Positions 9,350-18,071 of a stretch of 64,000 nucleotides of DNA are shown here, one piece after another. Below the pieces are notes generated by a model. It saw nothing but the letters and a program-made list of their open reading frames with translations, did no database searches and was not told where the DNA came from. Each line of letters starts with the position of its first letter. Position 1 is the first letter of the stretch. This stretch comes from Arenibacter sp. P308M17. GTDB lineage: Bacteria > Bacteroidota > Bacteroidia > Flavobacteriales > Flavobacteriaceae. Position numbers and translations under genes: made by a program. The DNA lies in NCBI RefSeq assembly GCF_003426735.1, contig NZ_QVON01000009.1, forward strand, positions 124,001-188,000, written 5' to 3'.

Positions 9350-10123
9350 ATGAACTCTCGGGAATCCCAATTAAAAGCCTTTGATAGGCTGCTTACAATA
9401 ATGGATGAATTGCGGGCCCAATGTCCTTGGGATAAAAAGCAGACCATGCAAACACTACGGCACCTGACCATTGAGGAAACTTATGAATTGGGAGATGCGA
9501 TTCTGGAAAATGATCTGGAGGAAATAAAAAAGGAATTGGGGGATGTTCTCCTGCATATTGTTTTTTATGCCAAAATAGGAAGCGAAACCGGGCATTTCGA
9601 CATAGCCGACGTTAGCAACCAAATCTGTGATAAGCTCATTAACAGGCACCCTCATATCTATGGGGATGTAGTGGTGGAAAATGAAGAGGAGGTGAAGCAG
9701 AATTGGGAAAAAATAAAACTAAAAGAGGGTAAAAAAAGTGTTCTGGAAGGCGTACCCAATGGACTCCCTGCCTTGGTAAAGGCCAACCGTATACAGGATA
9801 AGGTGGCCGGAGTGGGGTTCGACTGGGAAAAGCCGGAACAGGTTTGGGAAAAAGTACAGGAAGAATTGGAAGAATTTCAATATGAAGTTAAGCAGGGCAA
9901 TGGGGACGCTATGGAGTCCGAGTTTGGGGATGTGCTGTTTTCTATGGTAAATTATGCACGTTTTTTGAACATAAATCCTGAAAACGCCCTGGAACGTACC
10001 AATAAGAAGTTCTTAAAACGATTTCAATATTTGGAAAACAGGGCCAAGGAACAGGGCAAGGCCATAAAGGATATGACCTTGGCGGAAATGGATGTTTTTT
10101 GGGAGGAGTCCAAAACCCAATAG
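9350..10123 (+). CDS. mazG: Nucleoside triphosphate pyrophosphohydrolase MazG
   Basis: A 257-residue cytosolic enzyme that hydrolyses NTPs and dNTPs to NMP and pyrophosphate, cleaning aberrant nucleotides from the pool. Two MazG domains are present. The N-terminal one has CPWDKKQT (25-32), EETYEL (42-47) and the metal-binding ELGD (62-65). The second, at about 165-230, has EELEEF and the EFGDVLF motif. Length and architecture match full-length MazG (about 260 residues). It is the first gene of a rightward set and is divergent from the TolB-like gene with about 100 bases between starts. Confidence 0.95.
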   Translation: MNSRESQLKAFDRLLTIMDELRAQCPWDKKQTMQTLRHLTIEETYELGDAILENDLEEIKKELGDVLLHIVFYAKIGSETGHFDIADVSNQICDKLINRHPHIYGDVVVENEEEVKQNWEKIKLKEGKKSVLEGVPNGLPALVKANRIQDKVAGVGFDWEKPEQVWEKVQEELEEFQYEVKQGNGDAMESEFGDVLFSMVNYARFLNINPENALERTNKKFLKRFQYLENRAKEQGKAIKDMTLAEMDVFWEESKTQ

Positions 10124-10210
10124 AAAGCTTTCATTTTTCATAAATTTTCCATTATTCCCAAGAAAAAGAGTGGGGATAATATATATTTGCCCCTTCAAAA
10201 GTAAAGCGTT

Positions 10211-11599
10211 TTGTTACATAAATATACAAGGGAGTTTCGTTACAACCTATCCCTTTCCTTTCCCGTAATTCTAGGTATGCTCGGGCATTCCTTTGTACAG
10301 TTTGCCGACAATGTTATGGTGGGGCAATTGGGTACGGCAGAATTGGCCGCGGTTTCCTTGGGCAATAGTTTTGTGTTCATAGCCATGTCCTTGGGAATAG
10401 GCTTTTCTACGTCTATAACCCCGTTGGTAGCCGAGGCCGATGGGGCGGGCAATGTGGCTGCTGGTAAAAGCGCACTTAAGCACGGTCTATTATTGTGCAC
10501 CATTATGGGAATTTCGCTTTTTGGGATAATATTGTTGGCCAAGCCGCTCATGTACCTAATGAAACAACCTCCTGAAGTGGTGGAATTGGCCATGCCCTAT
10601 TTGGATTTAGTGGCATTTTCTTTGGTTCCTTTAATTATATACCAGGCTTTTAAGCAATTCTCCGAAGGCCTGTCCCAGACCAAGTATCCCATGTATGCCA
10701 CGGTAATTGCAAATTTTGTAAATATTCTATTGAATTACCTTTTAATTTTTGGTTCCTGGGGCTTTCCTAAAATGGGAATCGTGGGGGCAGCCTGGGGAAC
10801 ATTGATTTCCCGTATTATTATGGTCATTTTTCTTTGGGTACTGCTGAAGAACAAAAAGAAATTTCACGACTATGTTACCGGATTCAACTTTAGGGACATA
10901 GAGAAAAGGGTCATGAAGAAAATCCTTGATCTCGGATTTCCTTCGGCCTTACAGATGTTTTTTGAGGTAGCCATTTTTACGGCAGCAGTTTGGTTAAGTG
11001 GTGTTTTGGGGAAAAATTCCCAAGCGGCCAACCAAATCGCCTTAAACTTGAGCAGTATGACCTTTATGGTAGGAATGGGACTGGGCGTGGCGGCTATGAT
11101 CCGTGTGGGAAATCAAAAGGGATTAATGGACTTTAAAGAATTAAGGCGAATTGCACAGTCTATTTTTCTGCTCACCTTGCTATTGGAAATTGTTTTTGCG
11201 GTATCTTTTGTTGTTTTGAACAACTTTCTGCCAACAATTTATTTGGATCTAGGGGATGCCAACAATCTGGCAGATAACTTGGAGGTGATCAAGATGGCGG
11301 CAGAACTAATTTTGGTCGCGGCCGTGTTTCAAATTTCGGATGGTCTACAGGTGGTGGTATTGGGGGCGTTAAGAGGGCTGCAGGATGTTAGGATACCCAC
11401 TATGATTACCTTTGTCGCCTATTGGATAATAGGCTTTCCCATTAGTTTTTATCTGGGACTCTACACGTCTTTGCAGAGTATCGGGATATGGATCGGTCTA
11501 TTGTCCGGACTTACGGCATCTGCCATAATGTTGTATATTCGATTTAATTATCTGACCAAGAAACTAATTGCCCAAAGTGGATTGGAGGATATTGATTGA
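10211..11599 (+). CDS. MATE family multidrug efflux transporter
   Basis: A 462-residue inner-membrane protein with about 12 predicted transmembrane helices, normal for MATE exporters that expel cationic compounds using a sodium or proton gradient. The N-terminal half begins with the typical SFPVILGMLGHSFVQFADNV and GQLGTAELAAVSLGNS segments; the second half has the matching PSALQMFFEVAIF and AANQIALNLSS. The start is TTG at 10211: a stop sits just upstream in frame (10202), and the first ATG, at residue 22, would remove part of helix 1. It follows mazG by 87 bases. The substrate is unknown. Confidence 0.93.
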   Translation: MLHKYTREFRYNLSLSFPVILGMLGHSFVQFADNVMVGQLGTAELAAVSLGNSFVFIAMSLGIGFSTSITPLVAEADGAGNVAAGKSALKHGLLLCTIMGISLFGIILLAKPLMYLMKQPPEVVELAMPYLDLVAFSLVPLIIYQAFKQFSEGLSQTKYPMYATVIANFVNILLNYLLIFGSWGFPKMGIVGAAWGTLISRIIMVIFLWVLLKNKKKFHDYVTGFNFRDIEKRVMKKILDLGFPSALQMFFEVAIFTAAVWLSGVLGKNSQAANQIALNLSSMTFMVGMGLGVAAMIRVGNQKGLMDFKELRRIAQSIFLLTLLLEIVFAVSFVVLNNFLPTIYLDLGDANNLADNLEVIKMAAELILVAAVFQISDGLQVVVLGALRGLQDVRIPTMITFVAYWIIGFPISFYLGLYTSLQSIGIWIGLLSGLTASAIMLYIRFNYLTKKLIAQSGLEDID

Positions 11600-11639
11600 C
11601 ATTTAGGCAAGGCGGTATCTCCCGGGATGGGATAGTTTT

Positions 11640-11900
11640 GTGGATATCGATAATTATATAAAAAGTTGTTTTATGGAATTTCCAAAATTTTTATTAGGGG
11701 ATAATACGGATTATCCAACGGCTATTTTTGTAGTACATACGGAATACCCCAGGTTTATAATCAACCTGGAAAACGATGAGGTAGAGTGGCTGGAAGATTT
11801 TACCCAGGAGGACGAAAAGGAGCTGGAGGCCGAGGCAGAGAATTTAATTGAACAGGCTACGGCTTTCTATGATCGGGAAATTTCTCGTTACGAAGAATAG
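11640..11900 (+). CDS. Small acidic hypothetical protein
   Basis: An 86-residue cytosolic protein starting with GTG at 11640. It is strongly acidic, with an FIINLENDEVEWLEDF centre and a C-terminal Glu-rich helix (about 58-75). I do not recognise a named family, but the sequence looks like a genuine conserved flavobacterial protein: normal codon use and tight packing, with only 3 bases to the PAP2 start. It probably shares a transcript with the MATE and PAP2 genes. No function is proposed. Confidence 0.75.
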   Translation: MDIDNYIKSCFMEFPKFLLGDNTDYPTAIFVVHTEYPRFIINLENDEVEWLEDFTQEDEKELEAEAENLIEQATAFYDREISRYEE

Positions 11901-11903
11901 CCT

Positions 11904-12473
11904 ATGCTGGACCAATTGATACATTACGATAAGGAATTGTTTCTGTTCCTAAATAATTTGGGCAGTGCCAAGTGGGACGGTTTTTGGCTTTTCATGACCA
12001 ATAAATGGAGTTCCGTTCCCCTTTATGGGCTGTTGGCATTTTTAACCTATAGGGCATTCGGTCCCAAACGCCTTTTAATGGCCATAGTGGCTATTGCACT
12101 GCTCGTTCTTGTAACGGACCAATTGGCCAATTTTTTTAAGTATGGGGTGCAACGGTTGAGACCCTGCCATGATAGCGGGATAATCGATCTGATGCGCTTG
12201 GTGAAAAGTTCCTGTGGCGGAAAATATGGCTATTTCTCCGCCCATGCCGCCAATTCCTTTGCCGTAGCCATTTTTTTTGCCACCTTGTTACGGACAAAGT
12301 ACAAATATATAGGTCTGTTGCTAATGGTGTGGGCATCTGTGGTTGCTTATAGTAGGATATATATTGGGGTGCATTTTCCCTTGGATGTGCTTACTGGAAC
12401 CCTAATTGGCACTTTTTTGGGAGGATTATTTTTGAAGCTCTTTCTAAAGGCCGTTTCCAAATACACTCCCTGA
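11904..12473 (+). CDS. PAP2 family membrane phosphatase
   Basis: A 189-residue inner-membrane phosphatase of the PAP2 type, with about five transmembrane helices. The three phosphatase blocks are visible: KYGVQRLRP (about 77-85), SAHAANSF (about 112-119, with the acid/base His) and SRIYIGVHFPLDV (about 150-162, with the nucleophile His). In this family undecaprenyl pyrophosphate, phosphatidic acid or lipid A phosphates are typical substrates; which one cannot be told. It is the last gene of the rightward set and is convergent with the leftward lipid-sugar operon. Confidence 0.92.
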   Translation: MLDQLIHYDKELFLFLNNLGSAKWDGFWLFMTNKWSSVPLYGLLAFLTYRAFGPKRLLMAIVAIALLVLVTDQLANFFKYGVQRLRPCHDSGIIDLMRLVKSSCGGKYGYFSAHAANSFAVAIFFATLLRTKYKYIGLLLMVWASVVAYSRIYIGVHFPLDVLTGTLIGTFLGGLFLKLFLKAVSKYTP

Positions 12474-12607
12474 TCCAGGAATCCAATTCAGGTTGGTCTT
12501 ATTTTTACTTACCCTTTTTTGTCAACTGCATAAAGCATACAGCCAACATATCATCCACTCCTTGGCAAGGAATTCCATTTCATTCCAACACCCCCTTGCC
12601 CATTAGT

Positions 12608-13288
12608 TTAGTTAGACGTTTCCCGCTCAAAAATTTCCTTGTTCAGCGGACCTAGAAAAATAAGGAAAAAGATGGCCCCGAATGCCAATTCGTACACTTC
12701 CCATTTTCGGCTCGCCGGATTAAGGGCAACAAAAACGGTTGCCACTAAAAAGGCGATGGTATGATGCCATTTTACAATGGGTACTGCAAATTTGTTGGCC
12801 AAATCCTTAAACCAATTGTATTTTCTGAAGAGAACAGGGGTAATAATAAGGTAAATGAACATTACCAAGAACAACAATTGGCTAAAGATGATTTTGTTTA
12901 TTTTTTTTTCACCTACCACCAAATTATGAAGGTTGGTTTCGCCCTGGGCGTTGTTTTCTATAAAAAATTCGCTGGATTCCACTCCGAAGATTCGTTGTCC
13001 CCATGAAATTTCTTCTCCTGAAGCAAAAAGGAACAAGACCACAAACAGGAAGGTTCCCAGTTTCCACCATATTTTTTTGCTGCGCCATAACTTTATTAGG
13101 TGGTATAGGGAAAGTAAAAAAATGCCAAATAGCATTATGGCGGTTCCCCATTCAACCGGGCCGTCTTCCTGGGCATAATTAACATCAAAATAGATATCGT
13201 CCATTAGCCCTATATAAAGACCGAACAATACAATTGCCAATACAATGCCGTATCCTATTTTTTCAATTTTGGAAAAGATATTCATCAT
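12608..13288 (-). CDS. Hypothetical polytopic membrane protein
   Basis: A 226-residue inner-membrane protein with about six hydrophobic helices (about 12-30, 46-64, 74-91, 131-152, 171-190 and 198-215). A conserved-looking polar segment, GEEISWGQRIFG (91-102), sits between helices and could be an active or binding site. The family has no name that I can place with confidence. Its ATG overlaps the stop of the ArnT-like gene by four bases (ATGA), so translation is probably coupled. That makes it a likely accessory of the lipid-linked sugar system. It is the last gene of that operon. Confidence 0.8.
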   Translation of the reverse strand: MMNIFSKIEKIGYGIVLAIVLFGLYIGLMDDIYFDVNYAQEDGPVEWGTAIMLFGIFLLSLYHLIKLWRSKKIWWKLGTFLFVVLFLFASGEEISWGQRIFGVESSEFFIENNAQGETNLHNLVVGEKKINKIIFSQLLFLVMFIYLIITPVLFRKYNWFKDLANKFAVPIVKWHHTIAFLVATVFVALNPASRKWEVYELAFGAIFFLIFLGPLNKEIFERETSN

Positions 13289-14928
13289 CGCTTTTGAACT
13301 ATATATAAATTACTTATCAAACGGTTCCTATGTCCCTTGCTCCCGGGATCGGCATTATGGTTTAAATCGTATACGGTTTTTAGCGTATAGCTATATTCCG
13401 GGTCAAAGATACGTTTAAATTCATTTTCATCCGTCGGAATTACCAGCACGCCAAATTTTTCCCCGTCGGGTATTGTGATTTCCTCTTCCCCTTTAAGTAC
13501 AGGAATTCCGGCACCATAGTCCCAAAGCATCTCCGGGGAAATTTCTCCAAAGCAATAGATGTTTAAACCATCTTTCTGTGCTACTTCCCGTAAGGGCGAA
13601 ATACTTTTGTACACCGAATTTTTGTCCATAGCTCCCATAAGCGGCATCGCCAATAATTTTATGGCAGCAATTAGGGCTATAGTGAGCAGGAAACAGCCAT
13701 ACAGATCACTCTTTCTTAATTTAATAAAAAGTAAGACACCTATAACGAAGAGTCCAAGGGAAGAAAGGATATAATAACCCCATAGGCCGTTTAAACCATC
13801 CTTAAGAAGAAAATATACAATAAACGGATAGGCCATACCAATAAGCGCTACAAGGGAAAAGTGGAAATATACTGGAATTTTTTCCTTAGGGCTTAGGGAA
13901 TTCTTAAAATTATGTATGATGTATTCCAAATAAAATCCTGTATTCAGGGCGAGTGGAATTAAAACGGGCACCAGGTACCTGGCTTTTTTTTCAGGAATGA
14001 TAGACAGTAGAATTACGGAAAAAATAGTCCATAGCAGGGTAAGTTGGTAGGTCTTTTTATTACTTACCCTATTTTTAAGATAGGGATATAGTAAACTTAC
14101 CAAAGCTGGAAGGGACCATATGCCGCTTTGCACAAAGAAGCTCCAATAATAATAGAAGGGGCGCACATTGTAGCTGGACCAATTGGCAGTTTCCTTTTTG
14201 GTTATTGACAAAAAAGCGTCGGGATCGGCCAGCCGAACATAAAGGAACCACCATAGTCCAATAACCGTAGCCAATAGGATCATGACCAGTAGCGGAACGT
14301 ATTTCCTATAAATACCAAAGCCCTTAAATTTATATACAGACCCATAGGCCAAGAGAAAAGGGAGTAGAAGTGCATATAATGAAACAGGTCCCTTACTCAT
14401 AAAGGAAAGGCCTATAAAGAGTCCGGCAAGTAGACCGTTCTTCCATTTGTTGTCCGGAAAGCTAAAAAAACCATATAAAAAATAGATGGCTATCAACATA
14501 AATCCGTGGGTATATATATCCCATGGAGCTTCAATGGTAATTACAATAATATAAAAAGAGCTTAATAAAATTAGGGCATTAATAAGTGCAAGCAATTTAT
14601 TGTTCCATAATTTCAAGGATAACAAATATCCCATATATCCTAAAATTATGGCCATTAACATAGTTGGTAGCCGAAGTGCGGCTATATTTTCCAAACCAAA
14701 AGCTAATCCAAAGAGCGCAGTGATCCAACTTGGCAAAGGGGGTTTTTCATATCTTGGCATTTCGTTCAAGGTGGTCAGCAGCCAATTGCCCTCGGTAATC
14801 ATTTCCCTTGCCGTAATGAAATTTCTGGCTTCCATGATAGTAACGGGAACAACGTTCAAATGAAAAAGAAAAATGGAGGTTCCCGCCAAGAAGATCAGGG
14901 CAATGGGATTATTTTTCAACCAGGTCAT
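13285..14928 (-). CDS. ArnT-like glycosyltransferase (GT39/GT83 type)
   Basis: A 547-residue inner-membrane GT-C fold enzyme expected to transfer a sugar from an undecaprenyl-phosphate carrier onto lipid A or another periplasmic acceptor. The first periplasmic loop has the typical EARNFITAREMI and MPRYEKPPLPSW segments (about 34-70); E34 matches the acidic residue that follows helix 1 in ArnT/PMT enzymes. About 11-12 helices follow, then a C-terminal soluble domain from about 440. Its start overlaps the LAB_N gene by 20 bases and its stop overlaps the next gene by 4. The sugar need not be aminoarabinose: no arn nucleotide-sugar genes are present. Confidence 0.88.
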   Translation of the reverse strand: MTWLKNNPIALIFLAGTSIFLFHLNVVPVTIMEARNFITAREMITEGNWLLTTLNEMPRYEKPPLPSWITALFGLAFGLENIAALRLPTMLMAIILGYMGYLLSLKLWNNKLLALINALILLSSFYIIVITIEAPWDIYTHGFMLIAIYFLYGFFSFPDNKWKNGLLAGLFIGLSFMSKGPVSLYALLLPFLLAYGSVYKFKGFGIYRKYVPLLVMILLATVIGLWWFLYVRLADPDAFLSITKKETANWSSYNVRPFYYYWSFFVQSGIWSLPALVSLLYPYLKNRVSNKKTYQLTLLWTIFSVILLSIIPEKKARYLVPVLIPLALNTGFYLEYIIHNFKNSLSPKEKIPVYFHFSLVALIGMAYPFIVYFLLKDGLNGLWGYYILSSLGLFVIGVLLFIKLRKSDLYGCFLLTIALIAAIKLLAMPLMGAMDKNSVYKSISPLREVAQKDGLNIYCFGEISPEMLWDYGAGIPVLKGEEEITIPDGEKFGVLVIPTDENEFKRIFDPEYSYTLKTVYDLNHNADPGSKGHRNRLISNLYIVQKR

Positions 14929-15547
14929 GCTCTTGATTTTTAAGGATAAACAGATTTCTTAAATAGACGATCAATCCCAATGAATGGCCCGCAAATAGTA
15001 CCGGGTCTTTCCTGAAAATAGCATAGGTAAGAATCAAGGAGGCCCCAATTAAACTTAACAGCCAAAAACCAAAGGGAAGACTGGAGGCGTTCTTTTTCTC
15101 GGAATATATCCATTGGTATACAAACCGAAAGGTGAAAATAACCTGGGCTATACTGCCCAACAAAAGCAACCAGATAGGAATATTTTCATTGCTGAAGAAT
15201 TGCCTTAGGTCGTAGGTATTGTTATTGTATCCATAAACTATAATTATCAATGGGAAAACCCATAGGAAAATCCTAAATGCCCTTGGCAATTTGGTCCATT
15301 CACCTTGTAACTGGATGTTGCGGATATAGATAAAATAGGTAAGGGCCTGTCCCAACATTATGGCAAAATCGTTGCGCAACCATCCGTAGACGAACAATAG
15401 AAATGAAGCCAATAGACTTAGTTGCCAAAAGAGTCTGGGGGTAATTACTTTTTTGCTCTTTTCCGAAAGTACCCATTGCACCAACATTCTACTGGAAAAC
15501 AGAATTTGGGCAATAAAGCCAATTGCATAAACCATCCAATCTGCCAT
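14909..15547 (-). CDS. LAB_N domain membrane protein (lipid-A-disaccharide synthase N-terminal-like)
   Basis: A 212-residue protein made of two copies of the three-helix LAB_N domain. Copy 1 has GFIAQILFSSRMLVQWV (about 10-26) with FWQLSLLASFLLFVYG (40-55); copy 2 has GSIAQVIFTFRFVYQWIYS (about 117-135) with FWLLSLIGASLILTYA. Free-standing LAB_N proteins are common beside GT2 and ArnT-like genes. They are thought to help present or flip lipid-linked sugars, though the mechanism is not firmly shown. The GT2 stop and this ATG abut exactly (TAA then ATG), and the gene overlaps the transferase gene by 20 bases. Confidence 0.88.
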   Translation of the reverse strand: MADWMVYAIGFIAQILFSSRMLVQWVLSEKSKKVITPRLFWQLSLLASFLLFVYGWLRNDFAIMLGQALTYFIYIRNIQLQGEWTKLPRAFRIFLWVFPLIIIVYGYNNNTYDLRQFFSNENIPIWLLLLGSIAQVIFTFRFVYQWIYSEKKNASSLPFGFWLLSLIGASLILTYAIFRKDPVLFAGHSLGLIVYLRNLFILKNQEHDLVEK

Positions 15548-16261
15548 TTACCCTATTTTATCTACTTGGTAGTTAATATATTTCTTCTTCATCCATAAAT
15601 AGGCAAAACAATCCATAAGTGGTCCCAATAACCTGTTCCAAAGGCCAAATTTTGCGGTTCCGGCCATTCGTGGAAAATGGCGAATCGGAATTTGCACAAT
15701 GCTTCCATTTTGTAGTAGGATCATGGCGGGTAAAAACCGATGTAAACCTTTGAACATAGGAATTCTTTTGGCATAATCCGTTTTTATTACTTTCAGCGGA
15801 CAGCCGGTATCGTCCATGCCGTCTTGCGTAAATGCACGGCGTATGCCATTGGCGATCGTGGAAGATGCATTTTTTACAAAAGAATCCTTTCTGTCTGCCC
15901 GTACCCCGGTAACCAGGTCGTATTGGCCTATATATTCCAGGAGAAGGTTAAAGTCTTCAGGGGATGTCTGTAGGTCAGAATCTATATAGCCTACCAGAGG
16001 GGTATTGGCATAGTCAAAACCGGCTTTGATGGCCGCACTCAATCCTTTATTATCGACAAATTTCACAAAACCAAAAGTTTCGTTTCTCTGGCAAATGGCT
16101 TCTATCAATTCTTGGCTCCTATCTTTTGAACCATCATTAACGAACAGTACTTTCGCCTTTTTTGTACAAATGGTCATGTAGTCCTTAAGCTCCTTTTCAA
16201 CACGTTCCAAATTATCTTCTTCATTATAGACAGGAATAATTATGGTGAATTCGTAATTCAT
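15548..16261 (-). CDS. Family 2 glycosyltransferase (DPM1/ArnC-like)
   Basis: A 237-residue cytosolic GT-A enzyme predicted to load a sugar onto undecaprenyl phosphate. The motifs are IIIPVYNEEDNL (7-18), VNDGSKDRS (41-49) and the metal- and nucleotide-binding DSD of GYIDSDLQTSPED (Asp94-Asp96). DGMDDTGCPLKV (about 147-158) is the conserved acceptor-side block of this subfamily. It lacks the C-terminal membrane helices of ArnC, so it resembles the soluble DPM1 type. It is the first gene of a four-gene operon, which implies that its lipid-linked product feeds the ArnT-like transferase. Confidence 0.92.
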   Translation of the reverse strand: MNYEFTIIIPVYNEEDNLERVEKELKDYMTICTKKAKVLFVNDGSKDRSQELIEAICQRNETFGFVKFVDNKGLSAAIKAGFDYANTPLVGYIDSDLQTSPEDFNLLLEYIGQYDLVTGVRADRKDSFVKNASSTIANGIRRAFTQDGMDDTGCPLKVIKTDYAKRIPMFKGLHRFLPAMILLQNGSIVQIPIRHFPRMAGTAKFGLWNRLLGPLMDCFAYLWMKKKYINYQVDKIG

Positions 16262-16445
16262 TTTATGCAGGGATAAGTGCTTTTGTGGTTAAAATTTTGG
16301 GCCAAAGATAATCAACTTTGTCCACCTATGTTACATTGGATCGCACATCTTATTGTAGGCTAGCAATTGGTACGGCTACATAATATGTATGGCAAAGGGT
16401 AGCTTATACATTTTGTAATTATTCTTCAGGTACCACATGTAAAAA

Positions 16446-17480
16446 TTAGGGTTTCTTGGCCAGACCTAATAACTTTTCCGCGGCCTTGAACGGGGAAATT
16501 TTTCCCTCTACCACCAATTCTGTCATTTGGTCCAGATGGATTTTCACCTTTTTATTCTGATAAAATTGTTGTTTCAGCTGGTCCTCAATGGTCTGTAACA
16601 ACCAGAATTTGTTCTGTGTTCTTCTCTTTGCCATTATTCCTTCCAGGCCAGGTTTATCGTCAATATAGGTCTTTATAATTTCCCATATTTCCGATATTCC
16701 CGTTTTCTGAATTGCGGAACAGCTGAGTATTTTTGGGGTCCATCCATTTTCTTTTGGAGCAAAAAGGTGCAGGGCTTTGGTAAATTCAATTTTGGCCAAG
16801 TGGGCCTGTTCCACATTGTTGCCATCGGCCTTATTGATTACAATGGCATCTGCCATTTCCATGATGCCCCTTTTAATTCCCTGTAGTGCATCACCTGCCC
16901 CGGCCAATTTCAACAATAAAAAAAAATCTACCATTCCATGTACCGCGGTCTCACTTTGGCCTACCCCGACCGTTTCCACTAAGATGGTGTCGAAGCCGGC
17001 AGCTTCGCAGAGGATTATGGTTTCTCGGGTTTTACGTGCCACCCCTCCCAAAGAATGGCCAGAGGGGGAGGGGCGGATGTAGGCATTCTTATCCTTCACC
17101 AATTCCCCCATACGGGTTTTGTCGCCCAAAATACTACCCTTGCTTATACTGCTGGAAGGATCTACCGCCAGTACGGCCACCTTTTTTCCCAAGGCCGTAA
17201 GGAAGGTACCGAAAGTTTCGATAAAGGTACTTTTGCCTACTCCGGGAACACCGGTTATACCAATCCGTAAACTTTTACCACTATGGGGCAGGCATTGGCC
17301 GATAATTTCATTGGATTTTTGAAAATGGGCACTGTTGGCACTTTCCACCAATGTAATTGCCCTGGCCAAGGTGGCTATGTCGCCGCTTAAAATACCTTGT
17401 ACCAACTCTGATGTGGTCGGACTCTTTTTTCTAAAAGCTTTGGGATTACTATTTCTGTCCTTGTTTTTATTGGTGGCCAA
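16446..17480 (-). CDS. meaB: Methylmalonyl-CoA mutase-associated GTPase MeaB
   Basis: A 344-residue G3E-family GTPase that loads and protects the adenosylcobalamin cofactor of methylmalonyl-CoA mutase. Walker A is GVPGVGKS (77-84), followed by VDPSSSISKGSILGDKTRM (106-124), the switch/Walker B ETVGVGQSE (169-177) and base-specific NKADG (216-220). The C-terminal helical dimerisation arm (about 265-344) is present and length is normal. The mutase itself is not in the window. The stop of the DUF2911 gene is only 2 bases upstream, so the two are cotranscribed. The call is secure; ArgK is an older name for the same family. Confidence 0.95.
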   Translation of the reverse strand: MATNKNKDRNSNPKAFRKKSPTTSELVQGILSGDIATLARAITLVESANSAHFQKSNEIIGQCLPHSGKSLRIGITGVPGVGKSTFIETFGTFLTALGKKVAVLAVDPSSSISKGSILGDKTRMGELVKDKNAYIRPSPSGHSLGGVARKTRETIILCEAAGFDTILVETVGVGQSETAVHGMVDFFLLLKLAGAGDALQGIKRGIMEMADAIVINKADGNNVEQAHLAKIEFTKALHLFAPKENGWTPKILSCSAIQKTGISEIWEIIKTYIDDKPGLEGIMAKRRTQNKFWLLQTIEDQLKQQFYQNKKVKIHLDQMTELVVEGKISPFKAAEKLLGLAKKP

Positions 17481-17482
17481 AA

Positions 17483-18043
17483 CTATTTCTTAATAGGAAG
17501 GCTTAGCTTGGTCTTGTCCCAGGCAAGACTAAGGTAAAGCTGTTCGTTTTCCTCAAAATCTATGGATAGGCTTTCAATGGGTTGCGATAATTGCCGTACC
17601 GGAGTGCTTACTTCTAAAACATCGGCATCGGCATTTCTACTTGTATTTTTCCCTCCACTAAAGATTGTCACTCCCCAATCGGGGATTTCGCTATTGAAAA
17701 TAAAGGTCCAGGTCTCTTTACCGGGGATGGTCCATAGGGAATAGGTACCGGCGGGCAAACTTTTGCCGCCAACACTGATGTTGCTGCCGGTAGTAAAAGT
17801 GGTAGGTTCATTGGCGCCGGTCCTCCATACTACATTATAGGGTACCAATGCGCCAAAAATTTCACGACCCTTCTTAAAGGGACTACTGTAATTTACTTGT
17901 AGATCCATTCCATTCTTACCATAAGTGGCCGTTTTTTCCGGGCTAATCTTTTTGGTCTGTTCCTTTAGATAGGGCCTTCCAAATAAAAAGAAGGCCAATG
18001 CCAACACTACAACAACTGCCAGGAACCATTTAAGAAATTTCAT
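17483..18043 (-). CDS. DUF2911 membrane-anchored protein
   Basis: A 186-residue protein with one N-terminal helix (about 4-23), either a signal anchor or an uncleaved signal, and then a beta-rich exported domain. The segments VNYSSPFKKGREIFG, PYNVVWRTGANEPTTF and LPAGTYSLWTIPG are the hallmark of DUF2911, common in Bacteroidota. The function of the family is unknown. It sits between galM-like and meaB genes on one strand with very short gaps (28 and 2 bases), but nothing links their activities. Confidence 0.9.
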   Translation of the reverse strand: MKFLKWFLAVVVVLALAFFLFGRPYLKEQTKKISPEKTATYGKNGMDLQVNYSSPFKKGREIFGALVPYNVVWRTGANEPTTFTTGSNISVGGKSLPAGTYSLWTIPGKETWTFIFNSEIPDWGVTIFSGGKNTSRNADADVLEVSTPVRQLSQPIESLSIDFEENEQLYLSLAWDKTKLSLPIKK

Positions 18044-18071
18044 ATCCTCGGTTTTACTTGGTTTAAGGGTT

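Noticed and set aside
12608-16261. Aminoarabinose (arn) polymyxin-resistance operon
   Set aside because: GT2 and ArnT-like members are present but no arnA, arnB or arnD genes, so the sugar cannot be assumed to be aminoarabinose.
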